From contig JAUJOT010000010.1 of NCBI GenBank assembly GCA_030447505.1, forward strand, positions 62,001-126,000: a DNA stretch of 64,000 bases, read 5' to 3'. Positions 34,926-44,093 of this stretch are shown piece after piece. Numbering within the stretch: the stretch's first letter is position 1; every line of letters starts with the position of its first letter. The DNA is from Solirubrobacteraceae bacterium (GTDB taxonomy: Bacteria; Actinomycetota; Thermoleophilia; Solirubrobacterales; Solirubrobacteraceae). The notes beneath the pieces were generated by a model that saw only the letters and a program-made list of their open reading frames with translations, was not told the origin of the DNA and ran no database searches. Both the position numbers and the translations under genes were made by a program.

Positions 34926-35597
34926 TTATCGGCCGCCGCCGGGGCTCACGAGCCCGCACTCGTAGGCGAGCACGACTGCTTGGACTCGGTCGCGCAGGTC
35001 GAGCTTCGAGAGCAGGTGCGCGACGTGCGTCTTCACCGTGGTGTCGCCGACGACCAGCGTGGCCGCGATCTCTGCGTTGGACAGCCCGCGCGCCACGAGC
35101 TTGAAGACCTCGAGCTCGCGCGCTGTCAGCTCGCCGAGGCCGGGCGGCGGCTCGCGGCCGCTGGGCGCGGGGCGCGCGAACTGCTTGATGAGCCGGCTCG
35201 TGATCGACGGGGCGAGCAGCGCCTCGCCGGCGGCGACGACGCGGATCGCCGTGACGAGCTGCTCGGGCGGGCTGTCTTTGAGCAGGAAGCCGCTGGCGCC
35301 GGCAGCGAGCGCGTCGTAGACGTACTCGTCGAGGTCGAACGTCGTGAGCATGAGCACGCGCGCGCAGCAGTCGCTCTCGCCGTCGGCGATCCGGCGCGTG
35401 GCGGCGATCCCGTCGAGCTCGGGCATCCGGATGTCCATCAGCACGACGTCGGGTCGCAGTCGCTGGGCGGCGTGGACGGCCTGCTCGCCGTTGGCGGCCT
35501 CGGCGACGACCACGATGTCGGCTTCGGCCTCGAGCACCATCCGGAAGCCGGCGCGCACGAGCGCCTGGTCGTCGACGATCAGGACGCCGATGCTCAC
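34926..35597 (-). CDS. NarL/LuxR-type response regulator
   Basis: 223 residues, GTG at 35597 overlapping the kinase stop (GTGA). Receiver domain with DD near residue 10, phospho-acceptor Asp in VVLMDIRMPELDG and Lys in FLLKDSPP; C-terminal LuxR helix-turn-helix LTARELEVFKLVARGLSNAE. It pairs with the adjacent HisKA_3 kinase, and an ABC exporter is divergent. By analogy with LiaSR/VraSR-like sets it likely responds to membrane or cell-wall stress. It is not an OmpR-type PhoP. Confidence 0.92.
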   Translation of the reverse strand: MSIGVLIVDDQALVRAGFRMVLEAEADIVVVAEAANGEQAVHAAQRLRPDVVLMDIRMPELDGIAATRRIADGESDCCARVLMLTTFDLDEYVYDALAAGASGFLLKDSPPEQLVTAIRVVAAGEALLAPSITSRLIKQFARPAPSGREPPPGLGELTARELEVFKLVARGLSNAEIAATLVVGDTTVKTHVAHLLSKLDLRDRVQAVVLAYECGLVSPGGGR

Positions 35598-36745
35598 GCC
35601 GCGAACGGAAGCGACGCGCGTATGACGAAGCCGCCCTCGGGGCGCGGCGCGGCGTGCAGGTGGCCGCCGTAGAGCGCGACGCGCTCGCGCATCCCCAGCA
35701 GCCCCTGTCCGCCTTCCGCGCTCACTGGCGCCCCGTTCGGAGCCCGTCCCGCGAACCCGTCGTCTGCGATCTCGAGCTCGAGCCCATCGTCGCCATAGCG
35801 CACCGTCACGCGGGTACGCACCGGCCCGGCGTGCTTGAGCGTGTTCGTCAGCGCTTCCTGGACGATGCGGTACGCCGACACGTCGACGCCGGAGGGGAGC
35901 GGCGCCGGCTCGCCCTCCGCTACGAGCTCGACGGCGAGGCCGCTCGCGCGCGCCTGCTCGACGAGCGCGCCGAGGCCTCCCATCCCCGGTTGCGGCGCCA
36001 GCGGCACGTCGGCGTCCGGCCGTCGCAGAACGCCGAGCGAGCGGCGCATCTCCTCCAGCGCGGTGCGGCCGGTGCGTTCGATGGCGCCCAGCGCGTCGCG
36101 CGCACGCTCGGGGTCGAGATCGAGCATCCGTTGCGCTCCCTGGGCCTGCACGACCATGACTCCCACGCTGTGCGCGACGACGTCGTGCAGCTCGCGCGCG
36201 ATGCGCGCCCGCTCCTCGCCGACGGCCGCGCGCTCGCGCTGGAGCTGCTCGCGCTCGAGCAGCGCCAGGCGCTGCGCGCGTGCGCGGTTGCTGCGGCCCA
36301 CAAGCCACGGCGTGGCGACGATCAGGCCGGCCGAGAACAAGAAGCTCTGGGCGTCCACGTGTCCGCCGGCGATCACGGCCGTCCAGAGTCCGGCGACGCC
36401 GACGCCCGCGCCGATCAGCGCCCGCCGGTCCTCGGCATGCGCGCCGAGCGAGTAGAAAGCGACGGCGCCCGCGGCAAGCGACGCAAACGGCGGCGGCTCG
36501 CCGTCGAACAGTCCGCCGCCGAGGGCGGAGCTCAGCGTGGCGGCTGCGGCGAAGACGCATGCGACGGCGAACGGCGCGCGGCGGCGCGCGCCGAGCGGGA
36601 GCGTGAGCAGCAGCCCGCCGCCGATGTCGACGAGCAGCTCGCTGCCACCCTCGTCGTTGCGCAGCACCATCTGCGCCACGAGCGCCATCGCCAGCGCGAA
36701 CGCGATCAGCGCATCGATCACGCGGGTGTCGCGCAGGCGCCGCAC
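35594..36745 (-). CDS. Sensor histidine kinase, HisKA_3 (NarL) family
   Basis: 383 residues from GTG 36745; the frame is open to 36865, so the start is uncertain. Four to six N-terminal membrane helices (about 10-165), a coiled coil (RAQRLALLEREQLQRER), H-box RELHDVVAHSVGVMVV with the phospho-His, and the ATPase domain with EALTNTLKHAG and GGQGLLGMRERV. Signal is probably sensed in the membrane. Cognate regulator lies immediately downstream. Confidence 0.9.
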   Translation of the reverse strand: MRRLRDTRVIDALIAFALAMALVAQMVLRNDEGGSELLVDIGGGLLLTLPLGARRRAPFAVACVFAAAATLSSALGGGLFDGEPPPFASLAAGAVAFYSLGAHAEDRRALIGAGVGVAGLWTAVIAGGHVDAQSFLFSAGLIVATPWLVGRSNRARAQRLALLEREQLQRERAAVGEERARIARELHDVVAHSVGVMVVQAQGAQRMLDLDPERARDALGAIERTGRTALEEMRRSLGVLRRPDADVPLAPQPGMGGLGALVEQARASGLAVELVAEGEPAPLPSGVDVSAYRIVQEALTNTLKHAGPVRTRVTVRYGDDGLELEIADDGFAGRAPNGAPVSAEGGQGLLGMRERVALYGGHLHAAPRPEGGFVIRASLPFAA

Positions 36746-36909
36746 GCGACCGACGGTAGCGGTCCATGCGACCGGTGTCCTCGTCCGCTGTGACGACCGG
36801 CGATCCTCCTCGCGGAGGAGGCGCCGTGCAGCAGATCGTCCGGGCGGGCCACCGACGTTCATCACGGTGGCCGACGACGTGCGGCCTCGCGAGCGCGATC
36901 GTCCCGGCC

Positions 36910-37875
36910 ATGACCTCCAGCACCCTCGAAGCTGACCGCACGATCCCCATGACGCGTGCGCCCGCGGTGTCGCTGCGCGCCGTGACCAAGCGCTACGGCG
37001 AGCGCACCGCAGTCGACGACCTGACGATCGATGTGCCCTGCGGCGTCGTCGCCGGCTTCGTCGGTCCGAACGGCGCTGGCAAGACGACGACGATGGCGAT
37101 GCTGCTCGGCCTCGTGCGGCCCACCGCGGGGACCGGGAGCGTCCTCGGCGAGTCGCTCGGCGATCCAGCCGCCTATCTGCAGCGAGTCGGCGCGCTGATC
37201 GAAGGCCCGGCGTTCTACCCAGGGCTGACGGCCGCGCAGAACCTCGCCGTGCTCGCGACCGCCGCCGGCCACGACCGGGCCGAGATCCCGCAGCTGCTCG
37301 ACCTCGTCGGGCTCGGCGCGCGTCAGCACGACCGCTTCGGCTCGTATTCGTTCGGGATGAAGCAGCGCCTCGGCATCGCCGGTGCGCTGCTGGGCGATCC
37401 GCGACTGCTGATCCTCGACGAGCCGATCAACGGGCTCGATGCGGCGGGCGTGCACGAGATGCGTGGGCTGATCGGCAGCCTCGCAAGCGCCAGGCGCACT
37501 GTGCTGGTCTCGTCGCACGTCCTGGCCGAGCTCGAGCACGTCTGTGACTGGTTGATCGTCATCGACGGCGGCCGGCTGGCCTATCAGGGGCCCGTCGCGG
37601 AGCTGCTCGGCCGTGCGGGCACGACGCTGGTCGTCGCTCCCGAGCATCCCGGCGACCTCAGCCTGCTGTCCGCCGTGATCGCGTCCGCGGGGCACGAGGG
37701 CCGGGCCGGCGGTGGTCACGTCGAGCTCGCCGTCGACGGCGCCGATCCACGCGCGCTCGCCGCCGACGTCAACCGCGCGGCGAGCGCCGGCGGGATCGTC
37801 CTCGCCGAGCTGCGCCTCGTCGGCAGGAGCCTCGAGGACCGCTACCTGACGATGGTCAACGGAGGCGACCGATGA
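36910..37875 (+). CDS. ABC transporter ATP-binding protein
   Basis: 321 residues from ATG 36910; ATG 36949 is an alternative. Walker A GPNGAGKTTT, signature SFGMKQRLGIA, Walker B LLILDEPINGLD and the H-loop VSSHVLAELE are intact. Of the DrrA/BcrA-like exporter type. Divergent from the two-component pair, so likely regulated by it. The stop overlaps the permease start (ATGA). Confidence 0.93.
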   Translation: MTSSTLEADRTIPMTRAPAVSLRAVTKRYGERTAVDDLTIDVPCGVVAGFVGPNGAGKTTTMAMLLGLVRPTAGTGSVLGESLGDPAAYLQRVGALIEGPAFYPGLTAAQNLAVLATAAGHDRAEIPQLLDLVGLGARQHDRFGSYSFGMKQRLGIAGALLGDPRLLILDEPINGLDAAGVHEMRGLIGSLASARRTVLVSSHVLAELEHVCDWLIVIDGGRLAYQGPVAELLGRAGTTLVVAPEHPGDLSLLSAVIASAGHEGRAGGGHVELAVDGADPRALAADVNRAASAGGIVLAELRLVGRSLEDRYLTMVNGGDR

Positions 37876-38660
37876 TCTCGATGTTCCGAGCAGAGCTGCT
37901 CAAGCTGCGCCGCCGGCGCGTCGCCATCGCCGTCGTCCTCGGTGCGCTGGCGTTCGCCGCGGTCGCCTCGATCACCGTGTTCCTGTCGGCGACTGCGGCC
38001 GGCGGGCGGCCCGCCGAGCGCGGCGCGACGGTGCAGTCGCTGAGCCAGGCCGGCGGCGCCACCGAGGCGTTCGCGATCGGCGCGTCGTTCGCCGGGATCC
38101 TCGTGATGGTGCTCTTCATCGCCAACGTCGCCGGCGAGCTGTCGCAGGGCACGTTTCGCACGCTGCTGATGCGCCAGCCGCGGCGGATGGCTCTGCTCTC
38201 CGGCAAGATCGCCGCGCTGCTCGTGTTCGCGGCGATCGTGCTGGCGCTCGCCGAGCTGCTCAGCGTCGGCGCGTCGGCGGCGCTCGCGCTCGAGCAGGGC
38301 GTCTCGACGGGCTCGTGGTTCGGACTCGACGGGCTCGGCGCGGCCGCCGGCGATTACGCGACGGCGCTGCTCGCAATCGCCGCGTGGGCATCGCTGGGCT
38401 CGGCGCTTGCGATCTTCGTGCGCTCGATCCCGATCGCATTGGCGATCGGGATCGTCTGGTCGGGCCCGTTCGAGCACCTGCTCCAGGACGCCTGGGCGAG
38501 CGCCGGCCAGTGGTTCCCGGGGCTGTTGCTCGAAGCGCTCGCTGCCGGTGGGACTCCAGACGTCTCGTTCGCGCGCGCGCTGGCGCTCGTCGCGCTCTAC
38601 GTCACGCTGGCGCTGAGCGCCGCGGCTGTCGTGTTCGCCCGGCGTGACGTCACGGGGTGA
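37872..38660 (+). CDS. ABC-2 type permease
   Basis: 262 residues, ATG at 37872 overlapping the ATPase stop. An amphipathic N-terminus (FRAELLKLRRRR) precedes six hydrophobic segments typical of ABC-2 permeases such as BcrB/DrrB. With the ATPase it probably exports an antimicrobial or lipid. A decayed IS3/phoX junction follows. Confidence 0.88.
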   Translation: MISMFRAELLKLRRRRVAIAVVLGALAFAAVASITVFLSATAAGGRPAERGATVQSLSQAGGATEAFAIGASFAGILVMVLFIANVAGELSQGTFRTLLMRQPRRMALLSGKIAALLVFAAIVLALAELLSVGASAALALEQGVSTGSWFGLDGLGAAAGDYATALLAIAAWASLGSALAIFVRSIPIALAIGIVWSGPFEHLLQDAWASAGQWFPGLLLEALAAGGTPDVSFARALALVALYVTLALSAAAVVFARRDVTG

Positions 38661-38706
38661 GTTGTGCCGGCCGGCCGCGCTGCAGCGACGTTGGCCTGAC
38701 CCGCTG

Positions 38707-38779
38707 AGTTCGGCGCCGCTGAAGCGGATCGTCGCCGACCAGGTGCTCGAGAACCAGGCGCTCAAGGAGATCTATCAAG
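38707..38779 (+). mobile_element. IS3-family OrfA remnant
   Basis: A 24-codon open stretch reads PLKRIVADQVLENQALKEI, resembling the C-terminal leucine-zipper region of IS3-family OrfA. It has no start and runs straight into phoX coding sequence, so the junction probably records an insertion followed by deletion. Confidence 0.5.
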
Positions 38780-39118
38780 GACGGTCTAGTCGAGAACCCC
38801 GACAACGTCGTCATCGTTCCGCAGACCCAGGACATCTTCCTGCAGGAGGACAGCCCGGGGGAGCAGTTCATCCGCGGCGTCACGCAGGACGGCGAGATCT
38901 ACGACTTCGCCCAGACGATCACCAACGAGACCGAGTTCTGCGGCGGCTGCTTCGACCCCGACGGTCAGACGCTCTACGTCAACCAGCAGGGCGAGCGCGG
39001 GGGGCCGGTCGAGGGGCCGCCCGGTGGTCAGGCCGTCACCTGCGCGATCTACGGACCGTTCGAGAAGCGCGCGGGGGCCAACAACAAGAACTTCGGCAAC
39101 GGCCCGAGCCGCGGCTAG
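38780..39118 (+). pseudogene. phoX: C-terminal fragment of alkaline phosphatase PhoX
   Basis: 113 codons in one frame: VENPDNVVIVPQTQDIFLQE, GEQFIRGVTQDGEIYDFA, ETEFCGGCFDPDGQTLYVN and ITNE are characteristic of the end of PhoX (DUF839), including the FCGGCFDPDG segment. More than three quarters of the gene, with the Tat signal and most metal ligands, is missing. It adds a third family of phosphatase to those that once stood here. Confidence 0.85.
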
Positions 39119-39131
39119 CGGCGGCAACGGA

Positions 39132-39578
39132 ATGGCGGGCGGTCAGGGGCTGTCGCGCCGCGCGCAGTTCGGCGCGGGACTCGGCCGCGCGCTCGACGCC
39201 CGCTTCGCGCACCAAGACGAAGACGAAACGGGCCCGGGCGCCCCGATCGCGTTCACCGCTTGGAAAGGGTGGATCGCCGAGCTGCTGCGAGTGGTCGGGC
39301 CGGCGGCGGCCCGATCACAGCGGTGGGCGCGCTACGAGACCGCCTATCTGCACTTCTTCGACTTCCCGGAGCTCGACGTGCGCGACTGCGCACTGCAACT
39401 GCGCTTCGAGAGCATCGACGATGCGATCGAGGCGCTGGCCGACCCAGCCGGCCCGATCGGCGCCGAAGAGCGGGTTCGCCAGGCGCTGCCGCGTCTGCTG
39501 GCGGGCGAGCATCAGCCGCAGGACGGGGGCCTGTTGATCCAAGCCGCCCACGCGATGCTGTTCGCCCGTCGCCCGTAA
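39132..39578 (+). pseudogene. Methyltransferase C-terminal fragment, copy 2
   Basis: ATG at 39132 opens 148 codons. From TAWKGWIAELLRVVGPAAA onward it matches the relic at 29.4 kb (WARYETAYLHFFDF, AGPIGAEERVRQAL, AHAMLFARRP). The N-terminal 45 residues (QGLSRRAQFGAGLGRALDAR) have no SAM-binding motif and may derive from another gene. It could be expressed, but a working methyltransferase is not possible. Confidence 0.55.
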
Positions 39579-39587
39579 TCGGGGCGC

Positions 39588-40913
39588 TCACGATCTGCCC
39601 TCAACCGGCGGGCGGTCAGGCGGGCGCTGCACCCGGTCACCGGAACCGTCCCGATCGCCTTCGGGTTGCGAGTCGCCAACCAGAGCCGCTGACGACCCCG
39701 CCTTCTCGCTCGCCTGCGGCCCAGCTGCCGGAGCAGTGCTGGCGGCGAGCAGCGCGATGACGGCGGCAAAGGCGACGACGATCACGAGGGCGCCTCGCAA
39801 CGATGCGGCCTCTGCGACGAATCCGATCGCCGGTGGGCCGGCTAGGAATCCGAAGTAGCCGACCGTCGAAGTCGCCGCGATTGCGGTGGCCGGTGCCACG
39901 CCGGGGGTGCTCGCGGCCGCCCGCAGGACCGTGGGCAGGACCGTCGCCAGGCCGGCGCCGACGCAGGCGAAGCCGAGCACCGCGGCGATCGGCGTGTGGA
40001 TGATGAGCGTCGTCGTCAATCCCAACGATGCCAGCGCGCCGGCGAAGCGCGTCGATGCCACCGGGCCGAGACGTGCGGTCAACCGGTCGCCGGTGAGCCG
40101 TCCGACCGCCATCATGAGCGAGAAGGCCGCAAAGCCCGCGGACGAGAGCACCGCGTCGGCCTCGAGCGAGCCACGCATGTAGACCACGCTCCAGTCGGCG
40201 ACCGAGCCTTCCGCCAGGAGGCCGCAGAACGCCACGAACCCGAGCGCGAACAGCCTGGGCGGTGGCCGGGCGAGGATCGGTCCCACCGTCGAGAGCGCGC
40301 TCCCTGGCACGCGCGATCGCAGATGGGCGACGGCGACGACGCCAACGGCACCGAGGATCGCCGCGCTCACAGCGAAATGGACGAGCGGCGCCACGCCGGC
40401 GGCGGCGAACGCTCCGCCGGAGAGCGCGCCGGCGAGGCCGCCGACGCTGAACGCGCCGTGAAACGAGGCCAGTATCGGACGGTCGTGCTCGCGCTCGATG
40501 CCCATGCCCTCATGGTTCATCGCAACGTCCAACGCCCCGTTGACGGCGCCGATCAGAAACAACGCGGCCGTCAGGCCGACGAGATTGGGAGCCAACGCGA
40601 TCAGTGGGAGAGCGCCGCAGTAGAGCGGGACCGCCGGCGCCAGCACGCGATGCGCCCCGACTCGACCGAGCGCCCGGCCCGCGAGCGGCATCGCCACGAG
40701 CGCTCCGGCCGCTACGCCGAGAAGCGCGATACCCAAAGCTCCCTCGCCGAGCCCGAGCCGCTCTTGGACGTCCGGAATCCGCGGCACCCAGCTCGCCAGC
40801 ACTGCGCCGTTGACGAAGAAGACGGCGGTCATACCGCGGCGCCGCTCGGAACCGCCCCGCGCCAGCGGTCGCCGCTCCCCGCGCCGCCATAGGCGCTCGC
40901 TCACACGCACCAT
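39588..40913 (-). CDS. MFS transporter (FucP/YbjJ-like)
   Basis: 441 residues from ATG 40913; ATG 40832 would shorten it by 27 residues. Twelve helices, with the subgroup motif ASWVPRIPDVQERLGL after helix 1 and HEGMGIEREHDRPILASFHGAFSVGG in the middle. This subgroup includes YbjJ-type proteins of unknown substrate. The C-terminal 40 residues are hydrophilic. It converges on the methyltransferase fragment. Confidence 0.82.
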   Translation of the reverse strand: MVRVSERLWRRGERRPLARGGSERRRGMTAVFFVNGAVLASWVPRIPDVQERLGLGEGALGIALLGVAAGALVAMPLAGRALGRVGAHRVLAPAVPLYCGALPLIALAPNLVGLTAALFLIGAVNGALDVAMNHEGMGIEREHDRPILASFHGAFSVGGLAGALSGGAFAAAGVAPLVHFAVSAAILGAVGVVAVAHLRSRVPGSALSTVGPILARPPPRLFALGFVAFCGLLAEGSVADWSVVYMRGSLEADAVLSSAGFAAFSLMMAVGRLTGDRLTARLGPVASTRFAGALASLGLTTTLIIHTPIAAVLGFACVGAGLATVLPTVLRAAASTPGVAPATAIAATSTVGYFGFLAGPPAIGFVAEAASLRGALVIVVAFAAVIALLAASTAPAAGPQASEKAGSSAALVGDSQPEGDRDGSGDRVQRPPDRPPVEGRS

Positions 40914-40968
40914 GCGAGGTGGCGCAGGGCCGCGGGCGAGACGGCCGAGACCGGGGCTCGGCTCTCCC

Positions 40969-42228
40969 TCAAGCCGGTACCGCTTCGCCGAGCTCCCACC
41001 CGCGAAGCGCCTCGGCGCCGGCATGCAGCCTCTTGATTGCCGTCGCGATGCTCAGCACGTCAGCCTGGTCCTCCAACAGCACCTCGTGGGAGAAGACGAC
41101 AGCCAGCTCATACGCGCGCCGCGCCACCGGAAGGCTGTGCCTGCTCGGGTCGATCGCCGCCCAGTACTCATCGCCCAAACGGTGCCTGCGCTTGGTTCTG
41201 GGTTGATAGAGCGCCGACATGTCAAGCGGGCGGTACGGCGCCCGGAAGGCCACTCCGGTCTCCAGCTGCAGGGCCCGCCGGAACGACCGGACGGACAGCC
41301 CCGCGAACGCCAGCGGGTCGTACCAGAACACGTAGGCATAGAGATTCCTTCTGGTGACCCGCTCATCGCAGCGCTGCGGCGAGACGCCCGGGATGGCGCC
41401 GATCGCGTCGTCGAGGGCAGATGCGTTGGCTGCGCGCCGGCGGCATTGATCCTCGAGCCGCTCCAGCTGGCCCACGAGGATCGCCGCCTGCAGCTCGGTC
41501 ATTCGGTAGTTGCCGCTCTGCATCGGCCGCCAGTTCGCTTCTGCGCTTCCAGGGCGGCGCCGGCCACAGTTGCGCAGGCTGTAGAGCCGCTCGTACAGCG
41601 AGTCGTCGTCGGTCGTGACGAAGCCCCCCTCGCCGGCCGTGAGCGTCTTGCTGGCCTGAAAGCTGAAGGCGCCGATGTTCCCCATCGAGCCCACGCCGCG
41701 ATCGCGCCAGCAGGATCCGTGGGCGTGAGCACAATCCTCGACCAGGACGAGACCGTGGCGCTCGGCGATCGCGCCGATCGCATCTAGGTCCGCCACGGCT
41801 CCGTAGAGATGGACCACGACGATCGCCCTGGTCCGGGGCGTGATCGCCGCCGCCACCAGCGCTGGATCGAGGCAGAGCGTCTGAGGACAGACGTCGACGA
41901 GCACCGGTATCGCGTTCACGTCGAGGACGGCGGCCGCCGTCGCCTGCCAAGTGAGCCCGGGCACGATGACCTCGTCGCCGACTCCCACGTCGAGAGCCTC
42001 GAAAGCCAGTTGAAGCGCGACCGTGCCGTTCGCCACGCACAGCCCGTGCGCGCATGTCTGCAGCCGCGCAAACGACCGCTCGAACGCTCGCTCCATCGGA
42101 CCCTCGCCGGCCCAGTGGCCGCTCTCCAGGGCCTTGGCGATCAGCGCGCCCTCGCGGTCGCTCCACACCGGCCAGCGCGCGTGGAGCGCACCGACCGGGT
42201 CGCCCCCGAGGATCGCGGGCAGGCTCAC
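40969..42228 (-). CDS. DegT/DnrJ/EryC1-family PLP aminotransferase
   Basis: 419 residues, GTG at 42228 overlapping the oxidoreductase stop (GTGA). VANGTVALQLAFEAL, VIVPGLTWQATAAAVLD, LVEDCAHAHGS (PLP Asp), SFQASKTLTAGEGG (Schiff-base Lys) and YRMTELQAAIL are family hallmarks. These enzymes aminate keto-sugars or keto-cyclitols (for example scyllo-inosose or UDP-keto-sugars). Coupled to a Gfo/Idh dehydrogenase that could make the ketone, so a two-step amino-sugar or aminocyclitol route is likely. Confidence 0.88.
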   Translation of the reverse strand: MSLPAILGGDPVGALHARWPVWSDREGALIAKALESGHWAGEGPMERAFERSFARLQTCAHGLCVANGTVALQLAFEALDVGVGDEVIVPGLTWQATAAAVLDVNAIPVLVDVCPQTLCLDPALVAAAITPRTRAIVVVHLYGAVADLDAIGAIAERHGLVLVEDCAHAHGSCWRDRGVGSMGNIGAFSFQASKTLTAGEGGFVTTDDDSLYERLYSLRNCGRRRPGSAEANWRPMQSGNYRMTELQAAILVGQLERLEDQCRRRAANASALDDAIGAIPGVSPQRCDERVTRRNLYAYVFWYDPLAFAGLSVRSFRRALQLETGVAFRAPYRPLDMSALYQPRTKRRHRLGDEYWAAIDPSRHSLPVARRAYELAVVFSHEVLLEDQADVLSIATAIKRLHAGAEALRGWELGEAVPA

Positions 42229-43403
42229 GCAACCCCTGCCAGTCGCGGGCTTGGCACGCCCGCGGCCATCTCTTCGCCTGGCCCGGCACCGCCCTGCGCG
42301 TTCAGCGTCTCCTCTTCGGAGGTCGGTGCCATGGCGACGGCGCAATCGGTCTGCGCCGAGCGGTACAGCCCTTCGACCACGCGCTGGATGACGAGTCCTT
42401 CACGCGGCGTCGCCAGCGCGCTGTCGTCAGCCGAGCCCGTACGGCACATGTCCACGAACTGGCTGGCCTGCGCGACGTATGGATCGGCGCTGCCGGGCTG
42501 CTGCGAGACCGGTGTCGTGTCAAGCAGGGTCCCGTGCCGCTCCTGGTAGATCCGCAGCGGGAAGAGATCCGCGCCGCCGTGGTTGCCCATCAGCGACACC
42601 TGCGTGGTCTCGGTCGGCTCGATGTTGGCTGCAAACGACGTCTCCAGCATGAGCGAGGCGCCGTTGACGAAGCGAACCACGCCCACGGCCATGTCCTCGA
42701 CGGCATACGTCTGCCAGTCCCACTCCCCCCACAAACCGACCCCGTCTCGGTTGCCGATGCGCAGGTGGGTGGCGCCGAGGACGACCGACGGCTCCGGGTA
42801 GCCCATCAGGTACAGGGCGGTGTCGAGCACATGCACGCCGATGTCGATCAGCGGGCCACCGCCCTGCCCCGCCTGCTCGGCGAACGCGATCCACCCGGGG
42901 ATGCCGCGCCGGCGCAGCGCATGCGCCCGCGCGGCGTAGATGTCGCCGAGCTCACCTCCATCGATGAACCGCTTGAGTGTCTGGGCTTCTGCACTGTGGC
43001 GGTATTGAAAGCCGAAGCGCAGGAAGGTCCCCGTCACGCGAGCGGTGACCGCCATGCGCTCCGCCTCCGCGACCGACGTCGCCGGGGGCTTCTCGCACAG
43101 CACATGGCAGCCGGCTCGCATCGCAGCGATGGCCGCGTCTGCGTGGTGGCAGTTGGGGACGCACACGCTGACGGCATCGAGATCGGCGTCGGCGAGCATG
43201 TCGGCATAGCTGCCGTACGAACGCGGGATTCCGAACACCCGGGCACACTGCTCGGCGCGGTCTCTGCGAACGTCGGCGACCGCTACTACCTGAGCGCGCG
43301 GGGCGCATTCCGCATATGCCGGTATGTGCCGCTTCGAGGCGATCTCACCACAGCCGATCACGCCGACTTGCAAGGGACGGTCCATCGGTTCTCCCGTGGT
43401 CAT
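42225..43403 (-). CDS. Gfo/Idh/MocA-family NAD(P)-dependent dehydrogenase
   Basis: 392 residues, ATG at 43403 (ATG at residue 7 also possible). Rossmann GVIGCGEIASKRHIPAY, the catalytic-site motif CEKPPATS (Lys) and GGPLIDIGVHVLDTALYLMG in the C-terminal beta-domain. It oxidises a sugar or cyclitol hydroxyl, presumably giving the keto substrate for the overlapping aminotransferase gene. Confidence 0.9.
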   Translation of the reverse strand: MTTGEPMDRPLQVGVIGCGEIASKRHIPAYAECAPRAQVVAVADVRRDRAEQCARVFGIPRSYGSYADMLADADLDAVSVCVPNCHHADAAIAAMRAGCHVLCEKPPATSVAEAERMAVTARVTGTFLRFGFQYRHSAEAQTLKRFIDGGELGDIYAARAHALRRRGIPGWIAFAEQAGQGGGPLIDIGVHVLDTALYLMGYPEPSVVLGATHLRIGNRDGVGLWGEWDWQTYAVEDMAVGVVRFVNGASLMLETSFAANIEPTETTQVSLMGNHGGADLFPLRIYQERHGTLLDTTPVSQQPGSADPYVAQASQFVDMCRTGSADDSALATPREGLVIQRVVEGLYRSAQTDCAVAMAPTSEEETLNAQGGAGPGEEMAAGVPSPRLAGVA

Positions 43404-43598
43404 CGATCAAATCCGGTCCGCCCCGAGGGCGTGGCTTCGAGGGTACCTGGCCGTAATCGGATCTCGTGACGATGCTGTAGTCGCGGCGATCACGATCGAT
43501 TAGCGTCAGCGAACGCAACTGACGACATTCGGCGAGGACGTCCGTGAGCCGGTGTTACGCCCGATCGGCTGCGGCGTGCGTCGTCGACGAGGGGCGCG

Positions 43599-43785
43599 TC
43601 AGCCGTCGGCGCCGCCGGAGCTCGGATCAACGAGAAGCACCCCGTCCGCTGTCGCCCGGACGTCGAGCCTCGAGCGCCTCCGCGCGTTGCTGCAGCGCGA
43701 GGTCGTATGTCGCGAAGGTGTGTTCGCGAACGTATGCCGATGCTCCGCGGTGAACGACCACCTCCGCCATCGCTGCAGAAGGCAT
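43599..43785 (-). pseudogene. Decayed N-terminal piece of a GDPD gene
   Basis: ATG at 43785 or 43770. [18 protein letters not shown] and DLALQQRAEALE match GDPD 2 at 30.4 kb; a frame change then gives [13 protein letters not shown] and a stop. The remaining 80% of the barrel is absent. It still carries the upstream PHO-like array, so the duplication included the promoter. Confidence 0.75.
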
Positions 43786-43814
43786 GTTGCGGATGCAAGC
43801 GCCGCCAGCGTCTG

Positions 43815-43847
43815 GCGATGTTGCCCTGCGGTGACGCGCGTGTGACT
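43815..43847 (-). promoter_or_regulatory. PHO-box-like array of the GDPD relic
   Basis: Minus strand: AGTCACACGCG, CGTCACCGCAG and GGCAACATCGC, 11-bp units with TCAC/TCAC/CAAC cores, matching the box of GDPD 2 while the coding part has decayed. Confidence 0.55.
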
Positions 43848-43901
43848 TTGAGACGCGGTACAGCGCGAGCGAGCGGGCACACGACGAGCGGCCGCGCATC
43901 C

Positions 43902-43945
43902 GGTAACCGTTCGTTCACAGATTTGTCACCAGCTCGTGACAGGCG
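43902..43945 (+). promoter_or_regulatory. Candidate PHO box with four 11-bp direct repeats
   Basis: GGTAACCGTTC, GTTCACAGATT, TGTCACCAGCT and CGTGACAGGCG are contiguous; TAAC, TCAC, TCAC and TGAC begin at 43904, 43915, 43926 and 43937, exactly 11 bp apart. It is the most regular array in the window, 149 bp upstream of tatA and in line with the EEP and alkaline phosphatase genes that follow. Confidence 0.7.
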
Positions 43946-44093
43946 CGCGCGGGGGCGGCGCCAGCCTTTGCCCCATCAAGACGCGTCGCCTGATCGCGCT
44001 CGCGTTCGTCCATCGCCCGTACTGAGCGAGCTCCGGCCGCGCAAGAGCGGCACGCGGCTGACCTACTGCCACAGAACCCGTCAGGAGACAACG

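Noticed and set aside
34926-36745. Two-component pair as the PhoR/PhoP controlling the phosphatases
   Set aside because: HisKA_3 kinase with NarL-type regulator, next to an ABC exporter; PhoPR are HisKA/OmpR type.
40969-43403. Idea that the DegT aminotransferase and Gfo dehydrogenase plus the class II DAHP synthase form an AHBA (aminoshikimate) set
   Set aside because: They are 23 kb apart with phosphatase genes between, and no aminoquinate, kanosamine or polyketide genes are present.
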